From Melastoma dodecandrum (lineage: Eukaryota; Streptophyta; Magnoliopsida; Myrtales; Melastomataceae), in assembly GCA_029817715.1 (NCBI GenBank), contig JARUPY010000385.1, positions 372,001 through 436,000 on the forward strand: 64,000 bases of DNA. Reading direction: 5' to 3'. This document shows, in pieces, positions 1 to 9,162 of the stretch. The notes under the pieces are model-generated. The model searched no databases, was not told the DNA's origin, and was given only the letters and a program-made list of their open reading frames with translations. A program made the translations under genes and the position numbers. Position 1 is the first letter of the stretch, and every line of letters begins with the position of its first letter.

Positions 1-2
1 AA

Positions 3-749
3 GTGCAGCTGCCCGGCCAGCATATGCTGGAGCCGACCTTCGGCCTGCCGGCGACCTGGATCGACGCGGCGCTCCGCGATCAGGCGCAGGTCAAGGGCTA
101 TACGGTGGTGGATGCCGCCACCGTGGTCTCGACGCATCTCACCGAGGTGATCAAGGCGCATGTCTCCGAGTTGCTCAACCATGTCGAGGTCTCGAAGCTG
201 CTGCGCGAGCTCTCAAAGGAGCATACCGACCTGCTCAAGGAGCTCGTGCCGTCGCAGATCGCCACCACCGGCATCCAGCGGGTGCTGCAGTTCCTCCTGG
301 CCGAGCGGGTCTCGATCCGCGACCTGGGGGCCATCGTGGAGGCGATTGCAGAAGTCGCGGGCAGCGTGAAGAACCCGCGCGACGTGGTGGAGCATGTCCG
401 CGCCCGGCTCGGCCGGCAGATCTGCGCCCAGTACCAGGATCAGGGCGGCACGCTGCCGATCATCACCCTCTCGCCGGCCTGGGAGCAGGCGTTTCTGGAA
501 TCAATTGTCGGCGAGCGCGAGGAGCGCTACCTCGCGATGCAGCCCTCCAAGCTCAGCGAGTTCGTGACGACGGTCCGCGACCGGTTCGAGACGGCGGCGC
601 GGCAGGGCGAGATGCCGGTTCTGGTCACTTCTGCGCAGACCCGGCCGTTCGTGCGCTCGATCATCGAACGCTTCCGCCGGGAGACGCCCGTGATGAGCCA
701 GGCCGAGATCCATCCGCGGGCGCGGCTGCGGACGGTGAACTCGATCTGA
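3..749 (+). CDS. flhA: FlhA, flagellar type III export gate protein (3' end only)
   Basis: This is the C-terminal cytoplasmic part of FlhA, the membrane export-gate protein that docks chaperone-substrate complexes during flagellar assembly. The reading frame is open at the left edge of the window, so the true start and the N-terminal membrane domain lie upstream; the first codon is not a start. About 248 residues are visible. They include the family's typical TWID segment, the ELLNHVEVSKLL stretch, LVPSQIATTGIQRVLQ and the RDVVEHVRARLGRQIC block. Normally fliR or flhB follow in this neighbourhood; here the next gene is an unrelated convergent membrane protein. Identification is confident from the conserved C-terminal blocks. 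Confidence 0.93.
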   Translation: MQLPGQHMLEPTFGLPATWIDAALRDQAQVKGYTVVDAATVVSTHLTEVIKAHVSELLNHVEVSKLLRELSKEHTDLLKELVPSQIATTGIQRVLQFLLAERVSIRDLGAIVEAIAEVAGSVKNPRDVVEHVRARLGRQICAQYQDQGGTLPIITLSPAWEQAFLESIVGEREERYLAMQPSKLSEFVTTVRDRFETAARQGEMPVLVTSAQTRPFVRSIIERFRRETPVMSQAEIHPRARLRTVNSI

Positions 750-879
750 TGGGTGGGCTGGCAGGATGCACGCCGGGGGCCGGACGGGCGGCTTCGGTGT
801 GCCGCAAGCCCCCCTCTGCGGGGAAGGGAGACGCGCTTGTTCCGAGCGTCCTTCCCGCCTACGATCCCCGCAGTTTCCG

Positions 880-1953
880 TCACACTGCCTTCTGCTTGAG
901 TTCCCGCTCCAGCTCGTGCGGATCGAGCCCCGGCGCGACGACGGGCGGATCCGGCACCACCGTGGCCTTCGGCCCATGCGCGGCCGGGCCGATCGCCGCC
1001 GCGAGCCTCGACCGCTCGAAGGCGATCACCACGACCACCGAGATCAGAGCCGGAATCCAGAAATAGAAGATCCGGAAGATGATCACCGCCGCGATGATCG
1101 CGTCCTTCTGCGCGTCGTCGGTGATGTGCATCGCGGTGATGAACACGATCTCGAACACGCCGAGACCGCCCGGCGCATGCGAGGCGAGCGCCACCGAGAA
1201 CGAGGCCAGGAAGATCGCGAGCACCGGGATGAAGCCGGGATTCATCGCCTCGGGGAGCGCGAAGTAGATGATACCGGCTGCGCCGAGCAGTTCCAGCGGC
1301 GCCGCCAGGAGCTGGCGGCCCATGATGCCGGGCCGGGGATATTCGAGCTTGAACGAGCGGATGTGCAGCGGGCGCAGGTGCAGGACCGAGCCGATCACGT
1401 ACAGCGCGACGAAGGCCAGCATGCCGATGCCGACGATCAGCGCGGTCTTGGGATCGGTGAGGAAGCCGGGCAGCTTGCCCTCGAGCCGCGACAGCAGGTT
1501 CGGGTCAACCACCAGCGTGAAGCCGCCGAGCAGGACCGTGCCGAGGAAGAAGGTGAAGGAGCACAGCGCCACCAGCACGGCGACCTGCGCCGCGGTCAGG
1601 CCCTTGGCCGTATAGGCCCGGTAGCGCACCAGGGCGCCGGAGAAGACCGAGGCGCCGATATTGTGCGAGAGCGCGTAGGTCGTGAACGAGCAGAGCGAGA
1701 CGAACAGCAACGAGATGTGCCGGACACCCAGATGCAGCAGCGCGATCCGGTCGTACCAGGCGAGCGCCGCGTAGGCGACCAGCGTCGAGAGCGCCGCCAG
1801 GACAATCCGGTGCGGCGGGATCGCCAGGATCGCGGCCCAGATCGCCGCCAAAGAGGTCGTCTTCAGTTCCTGATAGAGGAAATAGCCCGAGACGACGACG
1901 GCGGCGAGGCCGATGAGTGGCCAGATGAACTCGCTGATCTTCTTCATGAACAC
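880..1953 (-). CDS. UPF0104 / lysylphosphatidylglycerol synthase TM-region family membrane protein
   Basis: A 357-residue integral membrane protein of the UPF0104 family, related to the N-terminal membrane (flippase-like) half of MprF. Hydrophobic segments run through almost the whole chain. The recognisable family pattern is the NIGASVFSGALVRYRAY region around residues 100-115 and the HAPGGLGVFEIVF block around residues 255-270. There is no catalytic aminoacyltransferase domain, so it is not a full MprF. It is convergent with flhA and is followed upstream by fliJ on the same strand, without obvious operon spacing. The substrate is unknown; a role in moving lipids or hopanoid-type molecules across the membrane is only inference from related families. 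Confidence 0.8.
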   Translation of the reverse strand: MFMKKISEFIWPLIGLAAVVVSGYFLYQELKTTSLAAIWAAILAIPPHRIVLAALSTLVAYAALAWYDRIALLHLGVRHISLLFVSLCSFTTYALSHNIGASVFSGALVRYRAYTAKGLTAAQVAVLVALCSFTFFLGTVLLGGFTLVVDPNLLSRLEGKLPGFLTDPKTALIVGIGMLAFVALYVIGSVLHLRPLHIRSFKLEYPRPGIMGRQLLAAPLELLGAAGIIYFALPEAMNPGFIPVLAIFLASFSVALASHAPGGLGVFEIVFITAMHITDDAQKDAIIAAVIIFRIFYFWIPALISVVVVIAFERSRLAAAIGPAAHGPKATVVPDPPVVAPGLDPHELERELKQKAV

Positions 1954-2099
1954 CGACGCCCTGGGGAGAGCCCCTGATGCGCCGTCACGCGGCGCCCTGC
2001 AAGCGGTGCGACGGCACCACGAGCCCCCTTGTCAGGGGATCATGACGGTTTCGTGCCGCGGCGCAGCTGCCGCGGCCTGGCCGGCCCCGTAAGCCCCGT

Positions 2100-2507
2100 T
2101 CAGCCGCGGGCGCGGTTCAGCCCGATCCCGTCCATGGCGGCCTGATCGCGAACCGATTCGGCAGCGCGCTCGGCGGTGCGCTCACGGTCGTTCAGGATCT
2201 CGACCTTCTTCAGCTCCTCGAAGGCCTCGCCGAGTTCGGCCTTGGCCTCCGCGAGCTGACCCTCCAGCGCCTGGGCCGACTGGCGCATGTTGTCCCGGCG
2301 GGTCGCCGCGGCGCGGGCGTAGGTCGGGTAGGCGAAGTGACCGACATCGGTGATACCGGCGCGGGCCTCCTCGACGGCGACCTCGCGGTCGAGTTCCACC
2401 GCCATGCGCTGGAAGTCGGCCATCATCATCTCGATCTGGGTCACGCGCCGGCGCTTCTCATCGACCTGGAAGCGGCGCAGGCGGATCAGCGTGTCACGCG
2501 ATTTCAT
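2100..2507 (-). CDS. fliJ: FliJ, flagellar export chaperone/stalk protein
   Basis: FliJ-type protein of about 135 residues, almost entirely alpha-helical with long charged heptad stretches. FliJ forms the antiparallel coiled coil that sits in the FliI hexamer and couples it to the export gate. The frame opens further upstream, but the start at 2507 (MKSRDTLIRLRRFQVDEKRR) is chosen because a GGAG sits about ten bases before it and FliJ proteins begin in this way. It lies about 150 bp downstream of fliI on the same strand, the usual fliI-fliJ order. Sequence conservation in FliJ is low, so the call rests on length, coiled-coil nature and position. Confidence 0.85.
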   Translation of the reverse strand: MKSRDTLIRLRRFQVDEKRRRVTQIEMMMADFQRMAVELDREVAVEEARAGITDVGHFAYPTYARAAATRRDNMRQSAQALEGQLAEAKAELGEAFEELKKVEILNDRERTAERAAESVRDQAAMDGIGLNRARG

Positions 2508-2653
2508 CAGAACGCTCACTCCACGCAACGCTTGAGGCCGAGCCGGGGATCGTGGCCGGCGCAGGCCCCTGAACGGGCCTGACGGGGCAGACCCGCTCGG
2601 ATATTCGCTCGGCCCCGGAGCCATCGGCGCTGTGGCACCATCCCGGCAGAGGC

Positions 2654-4006
2654 CTAGGCTCCGCCGACAATCTGACCGAGCCGTGCGTAACCATCGCTGA
2701 TGGACGTTGCTTCTTCCTTACCCTGCCCAAGAAAAGCCTCAAGATGCGGCATGAGCGCCACGGCCTCGTCGACCTCCTGGGACGAGCCGGCGCGGTAGGC
2801 GCCGAGCCGGATCAGCTCCTCCATGTCGGCGTAGGTCGAGAGCACCCGGCGCGCCCGGCGGACCACCGGCAGATAAGCGGGATCGCAGGCCCGCGGCATG
2901 GTCCGGGAGACCGAGCGCAGCACGTTGATCGCCGGGTAACGCCCCCGCTCGGCGATGGCGCGCTCCATCACGATATGCCCGTCGAGGATGCCGCGCACCG
3001 CATCGGCGACGGGCTCGTTGTGATCGTCGCCCTCGACGAGCACAGTGAAGAGCGCGGAGATCGTCCCCTGCCCGACACCGGGGCCGGCCCGTTCGAGCAG
3101 GCGCGGCAACTCGGAAAAGACCGTCGGCGTGTAGCCCTTGGCAGTCGGTGGTTCGCCGGCCGCGAGGCCGATGTCGCGCTGGGCCATGGCGAAGCGCGTG
3201 ATCGAGTCGATCATGCACAGCACCTTGGCGCCCTGGTCGCGAAAATGCTCGGCGACCGAGAGGGTCATGTAGGCGGCGTTGCGGCGCATGAGCGCCGGCT
3301 CATCCGACGTCGCCACCACCACGACCGAGCGGGCGAGGCCGGCGGCGCCGAGATCGTCCTGCAGGAACTCCTGAACCTCGCGCCCCCGCTCGCCAACCAG
3401 CCCGATCACCGCGATGTCGGCAGCGGTGTAGCGGGCGAGCATCGAGAGCAGCACCGACTTGCCGACGCCCGATCCCGCGAAGATCCCCATCCGCTGGCCG
3501 GCGCACATGGTGAGGAACGTATTGATGCATCGGACACCGAGATCCAGGGGGCCGCCAACCCGGCTACGCGCATGGGCCGGGGGTGGGTCGGCGCGAAGGC
3601 TATAGATGTCCGGTCCCTGCGGCAGAGGTCCAAGACCGTCGACCGGCCGGCCGAGGGCATCGATCACTCGGCCGAGCCAGGCGCCGGTCGGGCGGATCGC
3701 TCCAGCGGCCTCGTCGCGCACGAAGGCCGGACAGCCGCGCCGGACGCCCTCCAAGGAGCCGCACGGCATGGCGAGCGCGCGGTCGCCCTGGAAGCCGATG
3801 ATCTCGCAGGGCACCAGCCCGTGACCGTTCGCACCCTCCACGTCGATCCGTCCGCCGAGCCGCATCGCCGCCACGGGTCCCGCGACCTCGACCAGCAGGC
3901 CGCGGATCGCCACCACCCGTCCGAAGGTCTCCAGCACCTCGACGCGCTCCAATGCCGCCTGCGCCGCCGCGAGAGAGGCAACGGATCTTGCCGAATCCTG
4001 TGTCAT
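2654..4006 (-). CDS. fliI: FliI, flagellum-specific ATP synthase
   Basis: FliI is the export-apparatus ATPase related to the F1 beta subunit. The Walker A motif GSGVGKS, the Walker B strand [10 protein letters not shown] and the [24 protein letters not shown] segment are all present. The start at 4006 (MTQDSARS) gives 450 residues, normal for FliI; the frame runs 47 codons further upstream but that extension is low-complexity and unlike FliI. The gene is divergent from ctrA across about 430 bp and is followed by fliJ. The fliI-fliJ block divergent from ctrA is the arrangement I recall from Caulobacter, which supports both calls. Confidence 0.96.
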   Translation of the reverse strand: MTQDSARSVASLAAAQAALERVEVLETFGRVVAIRGLLVEVAGPVAAMRLGGRIDVEGANGHGLVPCEIIGFQGDRALAMPCGSLEGVRRGCPAFVRDEAAGAIRPTGAWLGRVIDALGRPVDGLGPLPQGPDIYSLRADPPPAHARSRVGGPLDLGVRCINTFLTMCAGQRMGIFAGSGVGKSVLLSMLARYTAADIAVIGLVGERGREVQEFLQDDLGAAGLARSVVVVATSDEPALMRRNAAYMTLSVAEHFRDQGAKVLCMIDSITRFAMAQRDIGLAAGEPPTAKGYTPTVFSELPRLLERAGPGVGQGTISALFTVLVEGDDHNEPVADAVRGILDGHIVMERAIAERGRYPAINVLRSVSRTMPRACDPAYLPVVRRARRVLSTYADMEELIRLGAYRAGSSQEVDEAVALMPHLEAFLGQGKEEATSISDGYARLGQIVGGA

Positions 4007-4302
4007 CAGCCGCGCTCTCAACGCTTCGTTTACCGGCCTCCTTAACACTGCGATCCACGGGCACGTAGCGGCTCGATCCGGGTCTCGGTCCGGGTCTCGG
4101 TCACTGCCGAGCTCGACGAAGCCGACCGTCTGTGTCCTCCGGATCACAGTCGGGGCCGAAACGTTACGGCGGAAGTACTTACACCGCAGGGGGCGGGTGT
4201 TCCGTCCACCAACGGCTTGGAATCAGCGCTCTGAGCGGGGCCGGGGAAACCAAGTTTCTCCGGTCAAGCGCGCGGTTCCGCGAACGAGACGCTTGCGGGC
4301 GG

Positions 4303-4326
4303 GAATCAGGTTTTGTTAACGATTAA
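4303..4326 (+). promoter_or_regulatory. ctrA upstream region: CcrM methylation site and TTAA pair
   Basis: A GAATC (GANTC, the CcrM methylation target) at 4303-4307 is followed by two TTAA half-sites at 4316-4319 and 4323-4326, about 115 bp before the ctrA start. In Caulobacter the ctrA P1 promoter is gated by a hemimethylated GANTC, so the site is probably the equivalent element. The two TTAA motifs are only three bases apart, not the seven of a full CtrA box, so autoregulation is uncertain. Confidence 0.45.
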
Positions 4327-4438
4327 TCCATAGCGTCCCACGTCAAGAGCGACGAGGCGCCCGTCCACAGGCCGGTGGCGGGCGAACGATAGGGACGTGT
4401 CTGCGCGCTGATGCGGCCGGCTGGGCTGGGGACCGACG

Positions 4439-5140
4439 ATGCGGGTACTTTTGATCGAGGACGACAGCGCGACAGCGCAGAGCATCGAGTTGATGCTCAA
4501 GTCCGAGAACTTCAACACCTACACCACCGACCTCGGTGAAGAAGGTGTCGATCTGGGCAAGCTGTACGACTACGACATCATCCTCCTCGATCTGAACCTG
4601 CCCGACATGTCGGGCTACGAGGTGTTGCGTAATCTGCGCGTGGCGAAGGTGAAGACCCCGATCCTGATCCTGTCCGGCATGGCCGGCATCGAGGACAAGG
4701 TGAAGGGCCTCGGCTTCGGCGCCGACGACTACCTCACCAAGCCGTTCCACAAGGACGAGTTGATCGCGCGCATCCACGCCATCGTGCGCCGCTCGAAGGG
4801 ACACGCGCAGTCGGTCATCACCACCGGCGACCTGATCGTGAACCTCGACCAGAAGGCCGTCGAGGTCGGCGGCGCCCGGGTGCATCTGACCGGCAAGGAG
4901 TACCAGATGCTGGAACTCCTCTCCCTCCGGAAGGGCACGACCCTCACCAAGGAGATGTTCCTCAACCATCTCTATGGCGGCATGGACGAGCCCGAGCTGA
5001 AGATCATCGACGTGTTCATCTGCAAGCTGCGCAAGAAGCTCGCCAACGCCAGCCAGGGCAAGAACTACATCGAGACCGTCTGGGGCCGCGGCTACGTGCT
5101 GCGCGAGCCGATGGACGGCGAGGAGCGCATGGCGGTCTGA
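4439..5140 (+). CDS. ctrA: CtrA, cell-cycle response regulator
   Basis: CtrA is the OmpR-family master regulator of the alphaproteobacterial cell cycle, flagellar biogenesis and DNA replication. The 233-residue protein has a receiver domain (residues 1-120) with the acidic pair at residues 8-9, the phosphoacceptor Asp51 in [14 protein letters not shown] and the conserved Lys in [11 protein letters not shown] winged-helix DNA-binding domain follows, with the near-invariant [17 protein letters not shown] and the GRGYVLREP end. It stands alone with its own promoter region and a strong terminator. The C-terminal tail after REP is short and lacks a clear hydrophobic degron, ending in RMAV. Regulation by GANTC methylation is suggested by the site upstream. 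Confidence 0.98.
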   Translation: MRVLLIEDDSATAQSIELMLKSENFNTYTTDLGEEGVDLGKLYDYDIILLDLNLPDMSGYEVLRNLRVAKVKTPILILSGMAGIEDKVKGLGFGADDYLTKPFHKDELIARIHAIVRRSKGHAQSVITTGDLIVNLDQKAVEVGGARVHLTGKEYQMLELLSLRKGTTLTKEMFLNHLYGGMDEPELKIIDVFICKLRKKLANASQGKNYIETVWGRGYVLREPMDGEERMAV

Positions 5141-5164
5141 TCCGCCGCCGGTCCGGTCCCTCGA

Positions 5165-5197
5165 AAAACCCCGCGCGGTCCAGCCGCGCGGGGTTTT
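5165..5197 (+). terminator. Rho-independent terminator of ctrA
   Basis: A perfect 14-bp inverted repeat (arms 5165-5178 and 5184-5197) with a five-base loop begins 25 bp after the ctrA stop. The GC-rich stem ends in a TTTT run on the plus strand, with AAAA at the other end. Confidence 0.92.
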
Positions 5198-5236
5198 CGC
5201 GTGTTGAGGGGCGGCACCGGCGTTGACGCGTCCCTC

Positions 5237-5330
5237 CGTCATCGCGAGCGAAACGACGTGACCCAGGGAAGCGCGACCTCGACAAGCGCGGTGCCACTGG
5301 ATTGCTTCGCTCCGCTCGCAAAGACGGCGA
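5237..5330. repeat. Dispersed repeat family A, copy 1
   Basis: One of four related copies of about 90-95 bp in the window (others at 21535, 24540 and 40841). Each starts CGTCATCGCGAGCG-like, continues through GACCCAGGG, and ends with a TTGCTTCGCTCCGCTCGCAA-like block. The two ends are partly inverted complements, so each copy can fold. No open reading frame of its own. The rest of the gap to the protease gene is filled by a family B relative. Confidence 0.8.
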
Positions 5331-5361
5331 CCCCGAAGGCATCAGCCCGAAAGATACCAGT

Positions 5362-5490
5362 GCCCCTCGTCCCGAGGTGACCGCGCCGCTGGCCTCGGAG
5401 GAGGCCCCCCGGGAATCGCCCGCCTGGCTGGAGCGCTCCTTCGAGGCCCCCGCTGCGCTGCGGCGCCTCAGGATGCGGGCGCGGGTCGGA
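5362..5490. repeat. Dispersed palindromic repeat family B, degenerate copy
   Basis: A diverged copy of the palindrome seen in fuller form at 38951 and 46501: it opens with CCTCGTCCCGAGGTG, carries the GGAGCGCTCCTTCGAGGCC core and closes with CGCCTCAGGATGCGGGCG. It adjoins a family A copy in the 433-bp stretch between ctrA and the protease gene; no gene was seen there. Confidence 0.65.
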
Positions 5491-5573
5491 TAGTGGCCGG
5501 CTCAGACGGCCACGCCCAAACCCTCACGCCCAAGACCTCACGCCCAGGACCTGACGAATGACGTCGGCCCCTG

Positions 5574-6341
5574 TCACCGGACACCGGCAGCGGAGAAGAC
5601 CTGCGCGGCCGGCGCGATCACCACGTAGTCGCCGCAAGGCGCCGCCCGGCTGATCACAGCGCTGGCGACACCCCAGACATAGGTCCCGCGCCGATCCTGC
5701 GCGACGACGGGCCCGCCGGAATCGCCGAAGCAGATCCGGGCGCCTTTTGCCCGGGCGATGGTCAGCCCGGTGCTGCTGGCGGCAAGTGGCGTCAACGTCG
5801 CCGTGCGCAGCCGTCCGACGCTGCCCCGGGACAGGCCGGCTCCGGCGATCCGCAGGCTCTTCGGGACGCGGGCCGGATCGGCCGCGAGGGGCACAGGGCG
5901 CCGGTCACGCACCGGTGCGGTGAGGCGCAGCACCGCGAGGTCCAGGGATAGGTCCGCTAGGCTCACCTCGGGGGCTGCGTTCGGTAGCATCTCCCCGGGA
6001 TCGGGGCTGTAGCGGGCGGCGACCCGCGCCCCGTAGACCGGCCGCGTCGGCGTACTACCGCGGAAGAACACCACCAGCGCACCGAGGGGATCGCCATTCA
6101 CGCAATGGGCCGCCGTCAGCACGAGGTCGGGGGCGATCAGGACGCCCGAGCAGCGGGTGAGGCGCAGGGCCTCCTCCGGCTGGGTGATCGTGCCGATGCC
6201 GACCGTGGCCTGCGCCAGGGCGTCGCGGCCCGCCGGCGCCCCGCCGTCGATGGCAAGCGCCGGCCCGGAGAGGCCGAAACCGAGTGCCGCGGCCGATCCG
6301 GCGCGGGTGAGCCGCGCCCCGATGATACCCAGGATGGTCAC
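5574..6341 (-). CDS. Secreted trypsin-like serine protease (family S1)
   Basis: A 255-residue chymotrypsin-fold protease with a signal peptide ending near ALA at residue 30. The catalytic triad is visible: His79 in LTAAHC, Asp134 in LDLAVL and Ser208 in FGDSGGP. The mature protein is short for the family but complete, ending soon after the third active-site block with VWGVASAV. It would act in the periplasm or outside the cell; no substrate can be inferred. It is followed on the same strand by no obvious partner, and its upstream neighbour cysS (same strand) is unrelated. There is no PDZ domain, so it is not a DegP/HtrA protein. Confidence 0.9.
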   Translation of the reverse strand: MTILGIIGARLTRAGSAAALGFGLSGPALAIDGGAPAGRDALAQATVGIGTITQPEEALRLTRCSGVLIAPDLVLTAAHCVNGDPLGALVVFFRGSTPTRPVYGARVAARYSPDPGEMLPNAAPEVSLADLSLDLAVLRLTAPVRDRRPVPLAADPARVPKSLRIAGAGLSRGSVGRLRTATLTPLAASSTGLTIARAKGARICFGDSGGPVVAQDRRGTYVWGVASAVISRAAPCGDYVVIAPAAQVFSAAGVR

Positions 6342-6431
6342 GTGCTGATCGTTCCCCGCGAAAGGCCCCGGTCGCCACAGATGCGGTTCCGGACCTTTCG
6401 CGCAAGCGGGCGCGAGGACGCGGCCGGAACG

Positions 6432-7139
6432 TCAGCGCGCCACCGTCCACGTTGAGGTCCCGTCCTTGTTGTCCTTGACGGCGACGCCCATCGCGGCGAG
6501 CGCGTCGCGCGCTCGGTCGGACGCGGCCCAGTCCTTGGCGGCGCGTGCGGCCCGGCGTTCGGCGATCAGCGCCTCGACCGCCGCGACGTCGATGCCTGAG
6601 GCCGCAACCTGATCCTGCTCACGGTCGCTGCGCGTGCGCGTCAGAAAACCGAGCAGGTTGGCGCCGGCCCGCAACGCGCCCGGTTGCGCGTCCGGGCCGC
6701 CGCCGAGCCGGTGCAACTCGTTGATCGCCGCGGGCGTGTTGAGATCGTCGCAGAGTGAGTTGACCAATGCGGCAGGGACGTCGCCCGCGGCGGGCTCGTC
6801 GCCAGCAGCCACGTACCACCGGTCGAGGACGCGGCTCGATTCTTCGAGACCCCGCAGCGTCCAGTCGATCGGCTGCCGATAGTGGGTCTTGAGCATGGTG
6901 AGCCGCACCACCTCCCCCGGCCAATCCTTCAGCACGTCGCGGATGGTGACGAAGTTGCCGAGCGACTTCGACATCTTCTCCCCCTCCACCTGGAGGAAGC
7001 CGTTGTGCAGCCAGACATTGGCCATCACGGGCGTGCCGAAGCAGCAGCGGGACTGCGCCACCTCGTTCTCATGATGCGGGAAGATCAGGTCGATGCCGCC
7101 TGCGTGGATGTCGAACGTCGGCCCGAGATGCTTGGCCGA

Positions 7140-7172
<33 letters not shown>

Positions 7173-7829
7173 CCCCGGCACCGCGATCCCAGCGGGGGAC
7201 GGCCAGGACGGTTCGCCGGGCTTCGAAGGTTTCCACAGGACGAAATCGAGGGGCGAGCGCTTGTAGGGCGCGACCTCGACCCGCGCGCCCGCCTCCATCT
7301 CGTCGAGGGGGCGCTTCGACAGGCCACCGTAATCCGGCATCGCGGGCACATCGAACAGCACGTGCCCCTCCGCCACGTAGGCGTGGCCCGAGCGCACCAG
7401 CGCCTCGATCATCGCGACCATCTCGGCGATGTGATCGGTGGCGCGGGGCTCGATGAAGCGGGGGCGCTCGCCGGCCACGTTCACATCCTCCGGCATCAGC
7501 ACGCCGAGGTCGCGCACATCTATGTGGAACTGCGCCAGCGTCCCGTCGGTGAGTTCGCGGATGGTGATGCCGCGTTCGGCCGCGCGCGCGTTGATCTTGT
7601 CGTCCACGTCCGTGACGTTGCGCGCGTAGGTGACGTGCGCCGGCCCGTAGAGGTGGCGCAGCAGGCGGAACAGCAGGTCGAAAACGATGATCGGCCGGGC
7701 GTTGCCGATATGGGCGGCGTCGTAGACCGTGGGGCCGCAGGCATAGATGCGGACATGCGCCGGATCGATCGGCGCGAAGGTCTCCTTGCTCCCCGTCAGC
7801 GTGTTGTAGAGCCGCAACATCGGCGCCAT
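6432..7829 (-). CDS. cysS: Cysteinyl-tRNA synthetase
   Basis: CysRS charges tRNA-Cys in the cytoplasm. The class I signature HIGN is in [12 protein letters not shown] and the second signature KMSKS is intact in [12 protein letters not shown]. The start at 7829 ([11 protein letters not shown]) is preferred because a strong purine-rich Shine-Dalgarno lies about ten bases before it; the frame extends 26 codons further but that part looks unlike CysRS. The zinc-binding residues in CGPTVY and in the HIECSAM block are present. The length of 465 residues is normal. It is the only clear essential housekeeping gene in this stretch. Confidence 0.97.
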
Positions 7830-8058
7830 GAAACCTATCCCCCTCCCGGCATCGCCGCCGGTTCGCGACGCCGCGCTCCCGACGGCAACCGGCTTCGACC
7901 GCAACACCCTCAGGGCCGCACGCGCCGAAGAACGGCCGGATCGTGGCGGATCCGGCGCGCCGTCGCGGCACGCTGTTGCATCGCCGCGACGGCGCGGCCC
8001 GCACGATGGGGCTAACCCAAAAGCGTGAGGAATTCGAGAAGGCCCTCGCGCGTCGCGG

Positions 8059-8073
8059 GTAAGGCTTCCTTAA
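8059..8073. promoter_or_regulatory. Possible CtrA half-match in the 7830-8137 intergenic region
   Basis: The 308-bp gap between cysS and the next gene contains GTAA, seven bases, then TTAA followed by CC, about 65 bp before the start at 8138. This matches seven of eight positions of the CtrA box TTAA-N7-TTAA. Chance matches are possible. Nothing else was recognised in the gap. Confidence 0.3.
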
Positions 8074-8137
8074 CCGCGCCGTCGGACCGTCCGGGCCACG
8101 AACCTCACGCCGCAGATCCTGTGCCCAAGGACCCTCA

Positions 8138-8485
8138 ATGCGACGCTCGGCCGCCGGTATCCTCGCCCTCGCCACTGCCTTCGTGACCGCCGGGCTCGCG
8201 CATGCCGCGCTGGCGGGCAGCGACGGCGAGACGCCCGCGAAGGCGCCGAGCCATGTCGAGAAGACCTTTTTGATCCCGTCGAGCGACGGCTACGGCGTCG
8301 GCGAGTGCCTGACGACTCCTGGCAGCAGCTGCGGCCAGGTCGTGGCCAATGCGTGGTGCGAGGCGCAGGGCTACGCCGCCGCCAATTCCTACGGTGTCGC
8401 CGCCGCCGACGAGTATACCGGCGCGATCAGCCAGCCGGTTCCGGCTCCTTCGGAGCGCCCGATCCGCATCACTTGCCAGGACTGA
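8138..8485 (+). CDS. Small exported protein of unknown function
   Basis: A 115-residue protein with a clear signal peptide (MRRSAAGILALATAFVTAGL, cleavage probably after ALA near residue 26). The mature part has four cysteines, in GECLTTPGSSCGQV, NAWCEAQGY and the terminal ITCQD, which could form two disulfides in the periplasm. I do not recognise a named family. The length, export signal and paired cysteines argue that it is a real gene. It is convergent with creA, whose stop is 15 bp away. Confidence 0.75.
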   Translation: MRRSAAGILALATAFVTAGLAHAALAGSDGETPAKAPSHVEKTFLIPSSDGYGVGECLTTPGSSCGQVVANAWCEAQGYAAANSYGVAAADEYTGAISQPVPAPSERPIRITCQD

Positions 8486-8499
8486 TCGCCCGGGGCTCC

Positions 8500-9012
8500 C
8501 TACTTCATGGCGTCGGCGCATTTCGGGGCCGGCTCCGTGCCCCAGGGCGCGAGCGGCACCGCCGAGGTCGAATTCTTCGGCGAACCCTGGATGACCTTGT
8601 CGGAATAGACCATGTAGATCAGCGTATTGCGCCGCGTATCGCAGCCGCGCACGATCTGCATCGACTTGAAGATCAGCGAGCGGCGCTCGCTGAACACCAC
8701 TTCGCCCTGGCTGAGCTTGCCCTTGAAGGCGATCGGCCCGGTCTGACGACAGGCCAGCGAGATGTCCGAGACATCCTCGGCCAGGCCGAGCGTCCCCTTG
8801 ATCCCACCCTTTTCGGGCTGCGTGTACCAGCAGGCGATGCCCGCCACCGCCGGATCATCGACGCCGTAGACGACGAGCTTGTCGTTCGGCGTCAGCGGGC
8901 GCCAGACCGTCGACTTGTCGAAGATCCGGTCCGGCTCCTGGGCCGCCAAGGGTCCGGCCGCGGCCAGCCCGAGCGCCAGAACGCCAACATAAGTGAGACT
9001 CCGAAACCACAT
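8500..9012 (-). CDS. creA: CreA family periplasmic protein
   Basis: A 170-residue exported protein of the CreA family, whose molecular function is unknown. The signal peptide ends near AAQ at about residue 24. Family hallmarks are the DDP-V-GIACWYTQ-KGG block, the EDVSDISLACRQTGPI segment and the NTLIYMVYSDKVIQGSPKNS motif near the C-terminus. The start at 9012 is supported by a GAGGGGG Shine-Dalgarno. The open frame continues about 700 codons upstream, but that part is antisense to the next two genes and is not coding. Confidence 0.9.
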   Translation of the reverse strand: MWFRSLTYVGVLALGLAAAGPLAAQEPDRIFDKSTVWRPLTPNDKLVVYGVDDPAVAGIACWYTQPEKGGIKGTLGLAEDVSDISLACRQTGPIAFKGKLSQGEVVFSERRSLIFKSMQIVRGCDTRRNTLIYMVYSDKVIQGSPKNSTSAVPLAPWGTEPAPKCADAMK

Positions 9013-9162
9013 CGCCGGCCAATTCCCCCTCAAGCTTGTCGATGAGATGTAGGAGGGGTGTCGCCGTCCTGCGAGGGGGCGTAGGATCTTCGTGCTTCGG
9101 CCCCGAAGCGCGGATGCCCGCACGCCGGACCCTTTCGGAGCGCCGCGCACCCGATCACCGCG

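Noticed and set aside
4021..4050. A CtrA-like pair of half-sites near the fliI start
   Set aside because: The spacing of the TTAC and TTAA motifs is off by at least one base from the required seven.
4316..4326. A full CtrA box in the ctrA promoter
   Set aside because: The two TTAA half-sites are three bases apart rather than seven; kept only as half-sites.
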